A stretch of 64,000 bases of DNA from Bacteroidota bacterium (GTDB taxonomy: Bacteria; Bacteroidota; Bacteroidia; Flavobacteriales; Flavobacteriaceae). Shown here one piece after another: positions 9,572-18,881 of the stretch. Position 1 is the first letter of the stretch; the number at the start of each line of letters is the position of its first letter. The translations under genes and the position numbers were made by a program. The notes beneath the pieces were generated by a model, which saw only the letters and a program-made list of their open reading frames with translations, made no database searches and was not told the origin of the DNA. Where the stretch lies: NCBI GenBank assembly GCA_947447375.1, contig CANFJB010000008.1, positions 41,446-105,445 of the forward strand. The letters are read 5' to 3'.

Positions 9572-10105
9572 TTGATCACTTTAAAGGGAGAAACTATTTA
9601 TTTACGCGCATTAGAACCTAATGATTTAGAGTTTATTTATGCGGTTGAAAATGACGAATTGGTTTGGGAAGTGAGTCATACTCAAACTCCCTACAGCCGT
9701 TTTTTGATTCGTCAGTACCTGGAAAATGCCAATCAGGATATTTATGAAGCAAAACAATTACGACTTGCAATTTGTAATTTCGATGATGATTCTGCTATTG
9801 GATTAATTGATATTTTCGAATTTGATCCTAAAAACAATCGTGCTGGTGTTGGTATTCTTATTAAAGATAGTGAAAATAGAAGTCAAGGCGTTGGAACTGA
9901 GGCTTTGGATTTATTGATAAAATATACCTTTAGAAATTTAAACTTGCATCAATTGTATGCAAATATCGCTACAGAAAACGAGGCTAGTATAAGACTTTTT
10001 ACTAAATTTGGATTTGTAAATATTGGAACAAAAAAAGAATGGAATTTGGTTAACGGCAAGTATAATGACGAATCCCTCTACCAATTAATAAATAATCAAT
10101 TTTAA
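9572..10105 (+). CDS. GNAT N-acetyltransferase (RimJ/RimL-like)
   Basis: A 177-residue GCN5-related acetyltransferase. The N-terminal GETIYLRALEPNDLEFIY is the typical RimJ-type opening, and the acetyl-CoA loop appears as RSQGVGTEALDLLIKY near residues 110-125, followed by ENEASIRLFTKFGF. Substrate is unknown; relatives acetylate protein N-termini or antibiotics. The only plausible start is a TTG 10 bp after dapF, which gives the conserved (M)ITLKGETIYLR. The gene sits in the dapF-mltG unit and is probably cotranscribed. Confidence 0.88.
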   Translation: MITLKGETIYLRALEPNDLEFIYAVENDELVWEVSHTQTPYSRFLIRQYLENANQDIYEAKQLRLAICNFDDDSAIGLIDIFEFDPKNNRAGVGILIKDSENRSQGVGTEALDLLIKYTFRNLNLHQLYANIATENEASIRLFTKFGFVNIGTKKEWNLVNGKYNDESLYQLINNQF

Positions 10106-10115
10106 AATATATATT

Positions 10116-11165
10116 TTGAGCATTAAAAAAATAATCACAATAGTTTCAGTTGTTTTGATCGCCGCATTACTAGTTTACGGTATCAAATTGTATGGCGATA
10201 TCTTTTCAAAAAATACTAAATTCTCTGAAAATGAGATTTACGTTCACATTCCAACCGATGCAAATTATGAGGATGTCAAAAAGATCATCACTCCGTATAT
10301 TGATAATATGGATAAATTTGAAATGGTTGCTTCTAAAAGATCTTATATTCAAAATGTAAAATCGGGACGTTTTTTGTTCAAAAAAGGAATGAATAACTTC
10401 GAATTGATTACTGCATTACGTAATAATATCCCTGTAAAATTGGCTTTTAATAATCAAGAACGTATTGAAAATGTTGTTGGAAGGGTAAGCTCTCAAATTG
10501 AAGCTGATAGTGTTTCTTTGATGAATATTTTTAAAGATTCTACATTCTTAAAAGAAAATGGCTTCACCGAAGACAATGTTATAAGTATCTGTATTCCAAA
10601 TACCTATGAATTTTATTGGAATACAAAAGCAGATAAATTCCGCGATAAAATGATTAAAGAATATCGTAAATTTTGGAATACTGAAAGAACTTCGCAAGCT
10701 CAAAAATTGGGTTTAACCCCTGTTCAAGTGATGACGTTAGCATCTATTGTACACAAAGAAACCGTTAAAAAAGACGAAAGACCAAGAGTTGCAGGAGTTT
10801 ATTTGAACAGATTAAGATTAGGAATGTTACTTCAAGCAGATCCAACAGTAATTTTTGCTAAGAAAAAGAAATTAGGAAACTTTGATATGGTTATTAAAAG
10901 AGTTTTTTCAAATGATTTAAAAATAGATTCTCCTTACAATACTTATTTTTATGGTGGATTGCCTCCAGGGCCTATCGCAATGCCCGATATTACTGCCATT
11001 GAAGCGGTTTTAAAACCTGAAAAACACAATTATATCTATTTCTGCGCAAGCGTTACCCGATTTGGATATCATGAATTTGCTGTCAATGAAAGTGAGCACG
11101 AAGTGAATAGAACGAACTATATTAATTGGCTAAGAAAGCAAATTCAAATCAGTAAATCTAAATAA
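10116..11165 (+). CDS. mltG: Endolytic murein transglycosylase MltG
   Basis: Inner-membrane lytic transglycosylase that cuts nascent glycan strands and sets their length. A single N-terminal membrane helix (residues about 4-24) is followed by a LysM-like segment and the YceG catalytic domain, with the catalytic Glu in ASIVHKETVKKDERPRVAGV and the LGMLLQADPTV and YGGLPPGPIAMPD motifs. Length 349 is normal. Translation probably starts at TTG 10116; no ATG fits the conserved N-terminus. Third gene of the dapF unit, which fits a cell-wall theme. Confidence 0.94.
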   Translation: MSIKKIITIVSVVLIAALLVYGIKLYGDIFSKNTKFSENEIYVHIPTDANYEDVKKIITPYIDNMDKFEMVASKRSYIQNVKSGRFLFKKGMNNFELITALRNNIPVKLAFNNQERIENVVGRVSSQIEADSVSLMNIFKDSTFLKENGFTEDNVISICIPNTYEFYWNTKADKFRDKMIKEYRKFWNTERTSQAQKLGLTPVQVMTLASIVHKETVKKDERPRVAGVYLNRLRLGMLLQADPTVIFAKKKKLGNFDMVIKRVFSNDLKIDSPYNTYFYGGLPPGPIAMPDITAIEAVLKPEKHNYIYFCASVTRFGYHEFAVNESEHEVNRTNYINWLRKQIQISKSK

Positions 11166-11362
11166 TAGATTGCTTCAATTCTTCCATAAATCGACATTTA
11201 GATAACTTTAACTATCTGAAAATCAGATTTATTATTTTTTATGTATATTTGTCCCGTAGAAATTTCTTAAATAATACTGATTTATTATTTCAGTATTGGT
11301 GTTTTATAAATCTATAATTATTGATTTATATTGTTTTGCATCGTTAAGAAGAAAACTAATAT

Positions 11363-11998
11363 ATGTTAAAGAAAGGATTTTTTTATTTTGGTTTGGTTGG
11401 TATTGTTGCTTTTATGAGCTCAGGTTTTAAAAATGGAAAATTTGAGAAATACGACTGGTTTCACATCGATTCAAATAAAATAACGAATTACTCATTACCT
11501 TCACTAGAGAATAAAGATTATATAAATAGAAAAGTTCCGTTTACAGGTAATTTTTTTATTGGCTATAAAGAAGCAATCGCCTTCAGAGAATCCCAAGGAA
11601 AATACAGAAAAATCAACTCCATAGGTTATATGGGTAAATATCAATTTGGTGCAGAAACACTAAGAACAATTGGTATTTATGATAGTTTGACTTTTTTAAA
11701 TGACCCAAGATTACAAGAAAAAGCGTTCGTTGCTTTACTTTCTAAAAATAAGTGGGAGTTGAAAGATGAAATTGAAAAGTACGAAGGTCAAATTGTTGGA
11801 GGTGTTCGAGTGACGGAATCCGGTTTATTGGCTGCAGCCCATTTAGGTGGTGTTGGGTCTGTAAAAAGATTTTTGAGGTCCAATGGTTCTAGAAAGTGTA
11901 GAGATGTCAATGGCACTTCCGTGAAATCATACATGAGAGAGTTTGGCGGTTATGAAACTTCTGGAATTAAACCGAAGAGAAAGCCAAAAGTAAAATAA
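11363..11998 (+). CDS. Secreted lysozyme/transglycosylase-like protein
   Basis: A 211-residue exported protein: signal peptide or anchor at 1-22 (MLKKGFFYFGLVGIVAFMSS), then a lysozyme-fold segment. The motif AIAFRESQGKY (putative catalytic Glu near residue 74) followed by YMGKYQFG and AAHLGGVGSVKRFL resembles transglycosylase/lysozyme-like domains of Bacteroidota. The C-terminus is short and basic (KPKRKPKVK). Probably acts on peptidoglycan in the periplasm; activity is inferred. A TATATTTG -7-like box lies at 11244-11251, suggesting a leader of about 100 bases. Ends at a terminator shared with a convergent gene. Confidence 0.75.
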   Translation: MLKKGFFYFGLVGIVAFMSSGFKNGKFEKYDWFHIDSNKITNYSLPSLENKDYINRKVPFTGNFFIGYKEAIAFRESQGKYRKINSIGYMGKYQFGAETLRTIGIYDSLTFLNDPRLQEKAFVALLSKNKWELKDEIEKYEGQIVGGVRVTESGLLAAAHLGGVGSVKRFLRSNGSRKCRDVNGTSVKSYMREFGGYETSGIKPKRKPKVK

Positions 11999-12000
11999 TA

Positions 12001-12031
12001 AAAAAAAGCCACGTTTATCGTGGTTTTTTTA
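12001..12031. terminator. Bidirectional terminator between convergent genes
   Basis: Stem AAGCCACG / CGTGGTTT with loop TTTAT, A7 on the left and T7 on the right, between two convergent stop codons 38 bp apart. Confidence 0.85.
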
Positions 12032-12035
12032 TGCA

Positions 12036-12752
12036 TTACATTTTATGAATAATGAATATTGTAGGTCGATTGTGTAAATCAATTTTTGCTTTTTTCCAAT
12101 TTACCACTCTCATCGTTTTGATATATTCAGTGGGTAAAGTGATGTCACAAGCCACGCATAAATACGTCTCGGGATGAAGCGAACTTAGAATATCTTCCAA
12201 CATTTTATTATTTCTATAAGGAGTTTCAATAAACAGCTGTGATTGATTTTTGCTTATCGATAACTTTTCAAGATTTTTTATTGCTGCTTTTTTCTCGGCA
12301 GCATCAATAGGAATATAACCGTTAAAAGCAAAACTTTGTCCGTTCATTCCGGAAGCCATAATTGCTAATAATATTGATGAAGGTCCAACTAAAGGAACTA
12401 CTTGTATTCCTTTTTCATGTGCTAGTTTCACGATAACCGCTCCAGGATCGGCAACGCCAGGGCACCCTGCTTCCGACATTAGCCCCACGTTTTTTCCTTC
12501 CAAACAGTCTTGAATCATTTTTTTGTATTCAGAATCCTGAGTGTGTTTGTTTAAAGCACTTAAGTGTAAAGTGGCTTGTACTTTCTCTGGACAAATGCTT
12601 TTTATGAATTTCCTAGCTGTTTTTTCGTTTTCAACAATGTAATAATCTAATAACTCAATGCTTCTTTTTATGGTTTGAGGAAGCACATCAAATGGATTTT
12701 CTGTATCTCCAAGTGTTGTGGGAATAAGGTATAATTTTCCTAATTGAGCCAT
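12036..12752 (-). CDS. SAM-dependent methyltransferase, RsmI/tetrapyrrole-methylase family
   Basis: A 238-residue protein of the tetrapyrrole methylase fold. It has GKLYLIPTTLGD at the N-terminus, EAGCPGVADPGAVIVKLAHE in the middle and VVPLVGPSSILLAIMASG after it, the pattern of RsmI, which 2'-O-methylates C1402 of 16S rRNA. It is shorter than E. coli RsmI (about 286) and lacks its C-terminal tail, so it is a RsmI-like paralogue and its substrate is not certain. It is the third gene of a dnaA - phosphatase - methylase unit, 16 bp after the phosphatase. Confidence 0.85.
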   Translation of the reverse strand: MAQLGKLYLIPTTLGDTENPFDVLPQTIKRSIELLDYYIVENEKTARKFIKSICPEKVQATLHLSALNKHTQDSEYKKMIQDCLEGKNVGLMSEAGCPGVADPGAVIVKLAHEKGIQVVPLVGPSSILLAIMASGMNGQSFAFNGYIPIDAAEKKAAIKNLEKLSISKNQSQLFIETPYRNNKMLEDILSSLHPETYLCVACDITLPTEYIKTMRVVNWKKAKIDLHNRPTIFIIHKM

Positions 12753-12768
12753 TTGGTATTGATTATTG

Positions 12769-13236
12769 TTAGGAATGTTTGGATTTTAATTTAGTTGCAA
12801 TAATATCGCAAGTAGAATCTAGCATTTCATAAACGATGTCAAATCCGTTTTCCATACCAAAATAAGGATCGGGAACTTCTTTAATTTCGTCTTCGTATTT
12901 TTCTGTAAGAATTAATTTTACCTTACTTCGGTGTTTTTCATTATTGGATAATGCAATTACATTTTGGTAATTACTTTTGTCCATAACATAAATATAATCG
13001 AAGTTTTCAAAATCGGATAAAGTAATTTGTCGGCATTTTTGGTTGGATATGTCAAGACCATTTTTTTTACAAACAGCAATAGATCTTGAATCGGGTTGGC
13101 TACCAATGTGCCAATCTCCTGTACCGCAGGAATCTACAACAAAATTATCTTTAGGAAGTTTAGACGCTAGAAGTCCTTCTGCAATTGGTGATCTGCAGAT
13201 GTTTCCTAAACATACCATTAAAATTTTAATGGGCAT
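12769..13236 (-). CDS. Low-molecular-weight protein-tyrosine phosphatase
   Basis: A 155-residue phosphatase with the P-loop VCLGNICRSPIAEG at residues 8-21 (nucleophile Cys9, Arg15) and the general-acid motif DPYFG near residue 122. Such enzymes dephosphorylate tyrosine kinases of capsule export or other proteins. Its ATG lies one base after the dnaA stop, so it is cotranscribed and probably translationally coupled with dnaA. Confidence 0.93.
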   Translation of the reverse strand: MPIKILMVCLGNICRSPIAEGLLASKLPKDNFVVDSCGTGDWHIGSQPDSRSIAVCKKNGLDISNQKCRQITLSDFENFDYIYVMDKSNYQNVIALSNNEKHRSKVKLILTEKYEDEIKEVPDPYFGMENGFDIVYEMLDSTCDIIATKLKSKHS

Positions 13237-13237
13237 T

Positions 13238-14665
13238 TTATAACGACAATTTCTTGTGAATGTCTTCCATGTATTTTTTGAACTGCTTGTCTGTTGCTAC
13301 AAGATTATCAACAGTTTTGCAAGCATGTAATACAGTAGCGTGATCGCGATCGCCAATTTGAGAACCAATATTCGCTAAAGAAGCTTTGGTGAATTTCTTC
13401 GCAAAAAACATAGCCAATTGTCTAGCTTGAACCACGTGGCGCTTTCTAGTTTTAGACTGTAATGTTTCTAAATCCAATTGGAAATAGTCGGAAACTGTTT
13501 TTTGGATATAATCGATAGATACTTCACGTTTAACATTTTTAACAAATTTCTCTACAACTTGTTTTGCTAAATCTAGAGTTACCTCTTTTTTATTAAATGA
13601 TGATTGAGCTATCAATGAAATAATTGCACCTTCAAGTTCACGAACATTGGTTTTAATATTTCTAGCTACATATTCTATGATTTCTTCTGGAATTTCAACG
13701 CCGTCACGATATAGAATATTTTTCAAAATTGAAATTCTAGTTTCATAATCCGGTTGGTGCAATTCCGCAGAAAGACCCCATTTGAAACGAGAAAGTAATC
13801 TTTGTTCAATATCTTGCATGTCAACAGGAGCTTTGTCTGATGTCAAAATAACCTGTTTTCCATTTTGATGTAAATAGTTGAAAATGTGGAAAAACACATC
13901 TTGAGTTCCCGTTTTTCCTGATAGGAATTGAACGTCGTCAATAATTAATACGTCGATTAATTGGTAGAAATGAATAAAATCGTTTCTATTATTTTTCTTT
14001 ACAGAGTCAATATATTGCTGTGTAAAAATTTCAGCTGAAATATATAAAACTGTTTTTTCTGGATATTTGTCTTTTATCTCAACACCAATAGCGTGCGCTA
14101 AGTGAGTTTTTCCCATTCCAACTCCACCAAAAATTAACAATGGATTGAATGAAGTCCCGCCTGGTTTATTGGCAACAGCCATACCTGCAGAACGAGCTAA
14201 ACGGTTGGAATCTCCTTCAAGGAAATTGTCAAAACTGTAATTAGCGTTAAGTTGAGATTCAATTTTTAGATTTCTTATTCCAGGAATTACAAACGGGTTT
14301 TTTAATTCTGGATTTAAGTTTTTAAATGGAGCGTCCACCTCTTGCGTTTTCATCGGGCTTCTGTGAGCACTTGGCAATTGTTCCATAAATGGTTGTTTAT
14401 TGCCATAAGTGTTCTCCATCTTAATTTTATAAAGTAACTTTGCGTTTTTCCCAAGTTCTTTTGTTAATGCAACTTTCAATAACTTTACATAATGCTCTTC
14501 AAGCCATTCGTAGAAAAATTTACTAGGAACTTGAATGTACAGCGCGTTGTCAGTAAGTTCTACTGATTTTATTGGTTCAAACCAAGTTTTGTAAGCTTGA
14601 TCTTGAATATTGTCCTTAATGAAGGCAAGACAATTTTCCCAGACTGATTGCGCAGTTTTGCTCAT
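13238..14665 (-). CDS. dnaA: Chromosomal replication initiator DnaA
   Basis: Binds DnaA boxes and melts oriC. Domain I covers about 1-85 (SVWENCLAFIKDNIQDQAYK), a linker follows to about 145, and the AAA+ domain has Walker A GGVGMGKT at 180-187 and Walker B LIIDDVQFLSG around 240. The C-terminal DNA-binding domain has the signature GDRDHATVLHACKTVDNL. Length 475 is normal. First gene of a minus-strand unit with the phosphatase and the RsmI-like methylase. The 182 bp upstream are extremely AT-rich. Confidence 0.98.
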   Translation of the reverse strand: MSKTAQSVWENCLAFIKDNIQDQAYKTWFEPIKSVELTDNALYIQVPSKFFYEWLEEHYVKLLKVALTKELGKNAKLLYKIKMENTYGNKQPFMEQLPSAHRSPMKTQEVDAPFKNLNPELKNPFVIPGIRNLKIESQLNANYSFDNFLEGDSNRLARSAGMAVANKPGGTSFNPLLIFGGVGMGKTHLAHAIGVEIKDKYPEKTVLYISAEIFTQQYIDSVKKNNRNDFIHFYQLIDVLIIDDVQFLSGKTGTQDVFFHIFNYLHQNGKQVILTSDKAPVDMQDIEQRLLSRFKWGLSAELHQPDYETRISILKNILYRDGVEIPEEIIEYVARNIKTNVRELEGAIISLIAQSSFNKKEVTLDLAKQVVEKFVKNVKREVSIDYIQKTVSDYFQLDLETLQSKTRKRHVVQARQLAMFFAKKFTKASLANIGSQIGDRDHATVLHACKTVDNLVATDKQFKKYMEDIHKKLSL

Positions 14666-14847
14666 AGTAATTAAAAAGTTATTGTTTTATTATGTTACAA
14701 AAAATAACGGATAAGGGATGCTTATTTTTTGGACTACAAATATGTGATAATAAATCGTTAAAAAAAAATTTTTTTTGATTAAATTTTTTAAAATTTTTGT
14801 TGTATATAGAGACCATTATTATTATTTAATAATTATAAATATTTGAA
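14666..14847. other. AT-rich divergent intergenic region upstream of dnaA
   Basis: Between dnaA and a divergent thioesterase gene. It contains a long A/T block at about 14758-14805 and one DnaA-box-like TTATCCGTT on the minus strand (complement near 14706-14714). Only one weak box is visible, so an origin is possible but not shown. Confidence 0.3.
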
Positions 14848-15252
14848 ATGCAAAAACATCAAATTCAAGTTCGTGTTCGTTATTCTGAAACAGACCAAAT
14901 GGGGGTAGTTTATCATGGAAATTATATTCCATATTTTGAAATCGGAAGAGTGGAATGGCTTAGAAACAAAGGGGTTTCTTATAAATTAATGGAAGAAAGT
15001 GGAATTGCTTTGCCAATAGTTTCGATGAATATCAACTATAAAAAACCAGCTCGATATGATGAATTATTAACAATTTCTACGGCTTTTAAAAGTCAATCTT
15101 CAGTCAAAGTTGAATTTGATTGCGAAATCCATAATGAGAAAAATGAATTGTTAACAACTGCTCATTTCATTTTGGTATTTGTGGACTTATCAACAGGTAA
15201 ACCCATCAACCCGCCAGATTATATAAAAGAGGTATTATCGAAGTTAGATTAA
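14848..15252 (+). CDS. Acyl-CoA thioesterase, YbgC/4HBT family
   Basis: A hotdog-fold thioesterase of 134 residues. The N-terminal VRYSETDQMGVVYHGNYIPYFEIGRVEWLR contains the 4HBT active-site Asp in ETDQMGVVYHGNY. YbgC-type enzymes hydrolyse short- to medium-chain acyl-CoA, often in a Tol-Pal context, which is absent here. Monocistronic and divergent from dnaA; its last four bases overlap the convergent IMPACT-family gene. Confidence 0.92.
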   Translation: MQKHQIQVRVRYSETDQMGVVYHGNYIPYFEIGRVEWLRNKGVSYKLMEESGIALPIVSMNINYKKPARYDELLTISTAFKSQSSVKVEFDCEIHNEKNELLTTAHFILVFVDLSTGKPINPPDYIKEVLSKLD

Positions 15253-15860
15253 TCTAATTTTGATATTGAAATTTCAAATAAAGCATCAAAAATGTCGAAT
15301 ATACGTTCGGCATTTTTTTTTCGTGTAACAATTAGTAGTTCACAATTTTCTTCCATTTTTTGGGAATGAATCTCTAATTGTTTCTCTTTTATAATTCGCA
15401 TTACCTTGTTGATATTTTTATAATCGAATGTAATTTTGAATTGAACATCTATTGTTTTTTCTATGATTAAAGCGTTTTCAAGGACTAATTGTGCGGTTGT
15501 TTTGTAAGCTGTAATTAGTCCGCCAACACCCAATTTAGTCCCGCCAAAAAAACGTACAACAACAATTAATATATTGGTTAATCCAAAAGATTGTATTTGT
15601 CCATAAATCGGAATTCCGGCACTATTGCTAGGTTCTCCATCATCATTGGCTCTAAATTCAATTTTTTCAGTTCCGATTTGATACGCATAACAAAAGTGAA
15701 CTGCCCCAAAATGTTGTTTTTTTAATTGGTCGATGTGAATCTTAATTTCATCGGTAGTTGAAACAGGAAATGCATAACCAAAAAATTTACTGTTCTTTTC
15801 TTTAAATAGTATTTCCTCTGATGGACTTTCTATCGTTTTATAGGTATCTTTTATTTCCAA
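15249..15860 (-). CDS. IMPACT/YigZ family protein
   Basis: A 203-residue UPF0029-type protein. Residues 20-130 include KKQHFGAVHFCYAYQIG and RANDDGEPSNSAGIPI followed by VVVRFFGGTKLGVGGLI, the classic IMPACT N-terminal domain; the C-terminal part is the DUF1949-like ferredoxin fold. Biological role in bacteria is unclear (translation-related regulation by analogy with eukaryotic IMPACT). Third gene of the ribD-HAD-IMPACT minus-strand operon, 6 bp after the HAD gene. Confidence 0.92.
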   Translation of the reverse strand: MEIKDTYKTIESPSEEILFKEKNSKFFGYAFPVSTTDEIKIHIDQLKKQHFGAVHFCYAYQIGTEKIEFRANDDGEPSNSAGIPIYGQIQSFGLTNILIVVVRFFGGTKLGVGGLITAYKTTAQLVLENALIIEKTIDVQFKITFDYKNINKVMRIIKEKQLEIHSQKMEENCELLIVTRKKNAERIFDIFDALFEISISKLD

Positions 15861-15866
15861 AATGAA

Positions 15867-16472
15867 TTATAATTTTACCTTTTTAAATAATTCAATAATG
15901 TCTTCTTTGCCTTTCAGCAAATGCCAAACTTGCAATCCTGTTTTTTTTGCACCTTCTATATTGTCAAAATTATCATCTACAAAAAGTGTTGACTTCGGAT
16001 TTAAATTATTTTCTTTGATTACGAAGTTGTAAATCTCTTCGTCTGGTTTTCTCATTCCTAAATCATAAGAGAAATAAACCTTTTCAAAGCAATTGTAAAA
16101 TCGATAATAAAATTCATCTCCGTTCTTTTCTTTAAAATGATTGATGTGAATTGAATCGGTGTTGCTCAATAAAAAGAGTTGGTATTTTTTTGATAATTTT
16201 TCAAGAAATTCTAATCGATACATTGGAAAATCCAATAAAACTCCATTCCAAGCCTCAAGAACTTCTTCCTGAGTTGCATTTGGAACTAGTTTATTTATAC
16301 CAAGCAAAAAATCAGTTCTCGTGATTAATCCCTTTTCGAAATTAAAATTTAAAGAATCTATTTCTGAACTCCATTTTTCTAATCCTAACTTTTTTAAAGC
16401 AGCTGGAGTTGCTTCTTTATCAAGGTTGATAAATACATCGCCAAAATCAAAAATAATTGTGTCAATCATCAT
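15867..16472 (-). CDS. HAD-superfamily hydrolase (YihX-like)
   Basis: A 201-residue phosphatase with the HAD motifs in order: motif I DTIIFDFGDVFINLD (nucleophile Asp, residue about 9), motif II LLSNTDSIHI, motif III lysine in GMRKPDEEIYN, and motif IV LFVDDNFDNIEGA. Closest in layout to YihX-type sugar-phosphate phosphatases; the FDFGDV form of motif I is typical of that group. It overlaps the end of ribD by 11 bp, so the two are translationally coupled; a role in riboflavin precursor dephosphorylation is conceivable from position but only inferred. Confidence 0.9.
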   Translation of the reverse strand: MMIDTIIFDFGDVFINLDKEATPAALKKLGLEKWSSEIDSLNFNFEKGLITRTDFLLGINKLVPNATQEEVLEAWNGVLLDFPMYRLEFLEKLSKKYQLFLLSNTDSIHINHFKEKNGDEFYYRFYNCFEKVYFSYDLGMRKPDEEIYNFVIKENNLNPKSTLFVDDNFDNIEGAKKTGLQVWHLLKGKEDIIELFKKVKL

Positions 16473-17505
16473 TTCTGTATGTTAATAAAATATCCTTTTT
16501 TAGATATCTTTTTGAGTAAATGGCTTTTTTTAATTCTGGTGCTTTTGTTCCATCATGCAATTTGATTTCACCAATAAAAACTCTCGCTTCATCCCAAATA
16601 TTGGCATCTATAAAAGATTGAATCGTTTTCCTTCCACCTTCAATTATAATCGATTGGATGTTATTTTCATAAAGTTTTTCAACTATTGTTTGTGTAGAAT
16701 TAATATCAAAAGCTAATTTAATATTTTGAATTGTTTCTGAATTTGAGGTCACTTCCTTATTAGAAAAGACAATTGTTTTTGCTTGATTATCAAATACATT
16801 TTTCGATGAATCAACATTATTTTCTTTGTCAATTATCACACGAATTGGATTTTCGCCAGTCCAATCACGAACCGTTAGTGACGGATTATCATCGATTATA
16901 GTTTGGGTTCCAACGAGAATTGCCTGTTCTTCACTTCGCCATTTATGCACCAATTGACGAGAATATTCATTAGAAATCCAAACCGGTTTTTGTTCTTCTC
17001 TATTTTTCGGACTGATAAATCCATCGGAGCTTTCAGCCCATTTTAATATAATAAAAGGTCGGCTTTTTCTATGAAAGGTAAAAAAACGTTTGTTGAGTTC
17101 GTTGCATTCTTTCTCTAATATTCCAAAAGTAACATTTACACCTGAATCTTTTAATTTTTGAATTCCTTTGCCAGCCACTTTACTATTTGGATCAATTGTT
17201 CCAATAACCACATTTGGAATTTTATATTTCAAAATTAAATCGGCGCAAGGTGGGGTTTTTCCAAAATGGCTACAGGGTTCTAAACTAACATAAAGAGTGG
17301 AGGAAGAAAGTAATTCTTTGTTTTGAACAGATTCTATGGCAATTACTTCCGCGTGAGCTTCTCCCGATTTTTTATGCCATCCTTCACCAATAATTTTATT
17401 TTCATATACAATTACGCAACCTACAAGCGGATTTGGGTAGGTAGTTCCCAATCCATTTTTGGCCAATTCGATGCACCTTTTTATATATTTTTCTTGTACC
17501 TTCAC
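16462..17505 (-). CDS. ribD: Bifunctional riboflavin biosynthesis deaminase/reductase RibD
   Basis: Catalyses two successive steps of riboflavin synthesis: deamination of the pyrimidine and reduction of the ribosyl side chain. The N-terminal deaminase domain (1-145) has HAEVIAIES and EPCSHFGKTPPCADLI, giving the zinc ligands His and two Cys. The C-terminal reductase domain (about 148-347) begins RPFIILKWAESSDGFISP and includes IIIEGGRKTIQSFID. Length 347 is normal. First gene of the ribD-HAD-IMPACT operon, divergent from a GNAT gene with only 27 bp between the start codons. Confidence 0.96.
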   Translation of the reverse strand: MKVQEKYIKRCIELAKNGLGTTYPNPLVGCVIVYENKIIGEGWHKKSGEAHAEVIAIESVQNKELLSSSTLYVSLEPCSHFGKTPPCADLILKYKIPNVVIGTIDPNSKVAGKGIQKLKDSGVNVTFGILEKECNELNKRFFTFHRKSRPFIILKWAESSDGFISPKNREEQKPVWISNEYSRQLVHKWRSEEQAILVGTQTIIDDNPSLTVRDWTGENPIRVIIDKENNVDSSKNVFDNQAKTIVFSNKEVTSNSETIQNIKLAFDINSTQTIVEKLYENNIQSIIIEGGRKTIQSFIDANIWDEARVFIGEIKLHDGTKAPELKKAIYSKRYLKKDILLTYRNDD

Positions 17506-17532
17506 ACCGCAAAAATACGATTAAAAAGTAAT

Positions 17533-18021
17533 ATGGAAAGCATTAGAATTAGAGAAATCCAAAAGCAAGACAATGCCCAAATGGCTGCAATTGTGAGAGA
17601 TGTATTAACTGATTTTGGAGCTCCAAAAGTGGGTACAGCTTATGCAGATCCGTATTTAGATACTTTATTTGAAGTTTACGATGTTCCAAGAGCTATCTAT
17701 TTTGTGGTTGAAAGCAATGGTAAAATTTTAGGAGGTGCAGGAATAATGCAATTGGAAAATGCTGAAGCGGCCATTTGTGAACTTCAAAAAATGTACTTTC
17801 TGCCGGAGATTAGAGGGTTAGGATTTGGAACAAAACTGATGAATCTTTGTCTCGAAAAAGCCGTAGAATTTGGATTTGAAAGTTGTTACATCGAAACAAT
17901 GACATACATGGATGCTGCACAAAAATTATATCGAAGATCGGGATTTGAATATTTAGACCAACAAATAGGCAACACTGGGCACAATTCTTGTGAAGTTTGG
18001 ATGTTGAAAAAACTCAAGTAG
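17533..18021 (+). CDS. GNAT family N-acetyltransferase
   Basis: A 162-residue acetyltransferase starting MESIRIREIQKQDNAQMAAI. The acetyl-CoA motif is EIRGLGFGTKLMNLCLEKAVEFG (about residues 95-117), followed by AAQKLYRRSGFEYL. The pattern of tail residues (GHNSCEVWMLKKL) resembles MarR-linked GNAT domains. Substrate unknown. An in-frame extension upstream exists but runs into ribD, so the ATG at 17533 is chosen. prmC follows after 2 bp. Confidence 0.88.
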   Translation: MESIRIREIQKQDNAQMAAIVRDVLTDFGAPKVGTAYADPYLDTLFEVYDVPRAIYFVVESNGKILGGAGIMQLENAEAAICELQKMYFLPEIRGLGFGTKLMNLCLEKAVEFGFESCYIETMTYMDAAQKLYRRSGFEYLDQQIGNTGHNSCEVWMLKKLK

Positions 18022-18023
18022 TT

Positions 18024-18878
18024 ATGAAAATAAAAGAATATAAAATCAATTTTATAAATTCACTGTTGCCATTTTATGACGAAATGGAAGCAGAGAGTTT
18101 CTTTAATTTGATACTTGAAAACAGATACCAATTAAGGAGAATTGATTTGGCTTTGGATGCTGACAAAGAATTTTCTGATTCAGAAATTTCAAATTGGAAT
18201 TTTATTTTAGAAAAGTTAAAAACTCAAATTCCCATACAATATATATTAGGTACAACTCATTTTTATGGTTCAGAATTTATAGTTGATGAAAATGTATTAA
18301 TTCCTAGACCTGAAACAGAAGAGTTGGTTGATTGGATTGTAAAATTAAATACCAAATTATCCAAAAAGAAAGACTTAAAAATATTGGATATTGGAACAGG
18401 AAGTGGTTGTATTGCGATTTCATTGGCAAAGAACATTTTAAATTCTGCAGTTTTTGCTGTTGATGTTTCCGAAAAGGCATTGGCTGTAGCCGAAAAAAAT
18501 GCGACTTTAAATAAAGTTATCGTTACATTTTTGCATAAGAACATTTTAGAAACCAATCATTTAGATCAGAAATTTGACATTATAGTTTCCAATCCGCCGT
18601 ATGTTAGAAATCTAGAAAAGGCTGAAATTAAACCCAATGTTTTGGAAAACGAACCGCATTTAGCGTTATTCGTTCCCGATAATGATCCACTGATTTTTTA
18701 TAAGAAAATTGCTGAGTTGGCTGCTGCCAATTTAAATCCGAACGGGCAATTGTTCTTCGAAATCAATCAATATTTAGGTAAAGAAACCCAAGATTTATTA
18801 GAATCTTTAGGGTTAAAAAATATCGAACTTCGAAAAGATAATTATGGTAATGACCGAATGATTGCCTGTAATTTTTAG
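18024..18878 (+). CDS. prmC: Peptide chain release factor N5-glutamine methyltransferase
   Basis: Methylates the Gln of the GGQ motif in release factors RF1 and RF2. The N-terminal helical domain (about 1-85) includes PIQYILGTTHFYGSEFIVDE, and the Rossmann domain has LDIGTGSGCIAISLAK (SAM binding) and the catalytic VSNPPYV. Length 284 is standard. The ATG at 18024 lies 2 bp after the GNAT stop, so the pair forms an operon. Confidence 0.95.
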   Translation: MKIKEYKINFINSLLPFYDEMEAESFFNLILENRYQLRRIDLALDADKEFSDSEISNWNFILEKLKTQIPIQYILGTTHFYGSEFIVDENVLIPRPETEELVDWIVKLNTKLSKKKDLKILDIGTGSGCIAISLAKNILNSAVFAVDVSEKALAVAEKNATLNKVIVTFLHKNILETNHLDQKFDIIVSNPPYVRNLEKAEIKPNVLENEPHLALFVPDNDPLIFYKKIAELAAANLNPNGQLFFEINQYLGKETQDLLESLGLKNIELRKDNYGNDRMIACNF

Positions 18879-18881
18879 GGA

